A stretch of DNA of 64,000 nucleotides from Lamellibrachia satsuma (taxonomy: Eukaryota; Annelida; Polychaeta; Sabellida; Siboglinidae). A model generated the notes under the pieces. That model had not been told where the DNA came from, searched no databases, and was given only the letters and a program-made list of their open reading frames with translations. The position numbers were made by a program, and so were the translations under genes. The first letter of the stretch is position 1, and every line of letters starts with the position of its first letter. Below, piece by piece: positions 63,331 to 64,000 of the stretch. The stretch covers positions 6,105,001 through 6,169,000 of the forward strand of contig BSQZ01000011.1 of assembly GCA_033239005.1 (NCBI GenBank). The letters are read 5' to 3'.

Positions 63331-64000
63331 ATTATCCCCTATGCCACGAGCTATATATCATATTGATGGCACTTCCCCTATCCCCTATGCCACGAGTTAT
63401 ATATCATATTGATGGCACTTCCCCTATCCCCTATGCCACGAGTTATATATCATCTTGATGGCACTTCACCTATCCCCTATGCCACGAGCTATATATCATC
63501 TTGATGGCACTTCCCCTATCCCCTATGCCACGAGCTATATATCATCTTGATGGCACTTCCCCTATCCCCTATGCCACGAGCTATATATCATCTTGATGGC
63601 ACTTCCCCTATCCCCTATGCCACGAGCTATATATCATCTTGATGGCACTTCCCCTATCCCCTATGCCACGAGCTATATATCATCTTGATGGCACTTCACC
63701 TATCCCCTATGCCACGAGTTATATATCATCTTGATGGCACTTCACCTATCCCCTATGCCACGAGTTATATATCATCTTGATGGCACTTCCCCTATCCCCT
63801 ATGCCACGAGCTATATATAATCTTGATGGCACTTCCCCTATCCCCTATGCCACGAGCTATATATAATCTTGATGGCACTTCCCCTATCCCCTATGCCACG
63901 AGTTATATATCATCTTGATGGCACTTCACCTATCCCCTATGCCACGAGTTATATATCATCTTGATGGCACTTCACCTATCCCCTATGCCACGAGTTATAT
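63331..64000. repeat. 46-bp minisatellite, at least 14 copies, runs off the window
   Basis: Unit includes CTATCCCCTATGCCACGAGC, TATATATCAT and TTGATGGCACTTCC. Variants (AGCT or AGTT; ATCATC, ATAATC or ATCATA; CCCC or ACC) recur in blocks. The end of the array is beyond 64000. Confidence 0.96.

Noticed and set aside
62595..63412. Long Cys/Met/Tyr and His/Thr frames
   Set aside because: Translations of TACA/ATGT and TA microsatellites.

Overview
The window is nuclear DNA of a metazoan, most likely an invertebrate. The evidence is GT-AG split genes with phase-1 extracellular domain exons (MAM, SRCR, SEA, PAN, EGF, CUB), LINE, Tc1/mariner, Kolobok/Mutator-like and Ty3/Gypsy relics, and very large micro- and minisatellites. 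The domain repertoire fits a lophotrochozoan or an invertebrate deuterostome such as amphioxus. I cannot fix the phylum from sequence alone.

Left 25 kb (+ strand): the 3' portion of one very large gene. I traced 28 exons from 90 to 25282 whose splice phases all agree (7,394 coding bases visible, 2,463 codons plus stop). The extracellular order is Thr-rich linker, MAM, Thr-rich mucin-like linker, PAN/apple-like, EGF, EGF, SEA, MAM, an unrecognised Cys-containing module, SRCR, an unrecognised two-exon module, linker, MAM, linker and a right-handed beta-helix. A Cys-rich juxtamembrane segment, a multi-pass membrane domain (about 8-10 hydrophobic segments) and a Ser/Thr/Arg-rich tail follow. The 5' end lies outside the window. 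Introns hold a LINE, a Kolobok/Mutator-like transposase relic and a Tc1/mariner relic.

Middle (25.3-42.7 kb): gene-poor. It contains (AT)n, a degraded Ty3/Gypsy element, (TG)n, at least seven minisatellites, several LINE fragments and a few weak exon candidates on the minus strand.

Right (42.7-60.1 kb): two directly repeated, diverged copies of a segment. Copy B (53.17-60.07 kb) carries an intact-looking gene for a small secreted basic peptide: TATA box, 5'UTR exon, signal-peptide exon, a 25-nt exon, an optional 12-nt microexon, a Cys-rich last exon and an AATAAA. Copy A (42.72-47.11 kb) is a pseudogene. It has lost the promoter and signal exon, and a perfect (TCGG)143 array replaces most of its last exon. 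A transposon with P-element-like ends sits in intron 1 of copy B, and the spacer between copies holds a LINE whose reverse transcriptase segment has been amplified into a 46-bp minisatellite.

Far right (60.8-64 kb): minus-strand CUB-domain coding remnants, one frameshifted by a 29-bp triplication and one with a stop, then (AT)n, (TACA)n and a 46-bp minisatellite that runs off the window.
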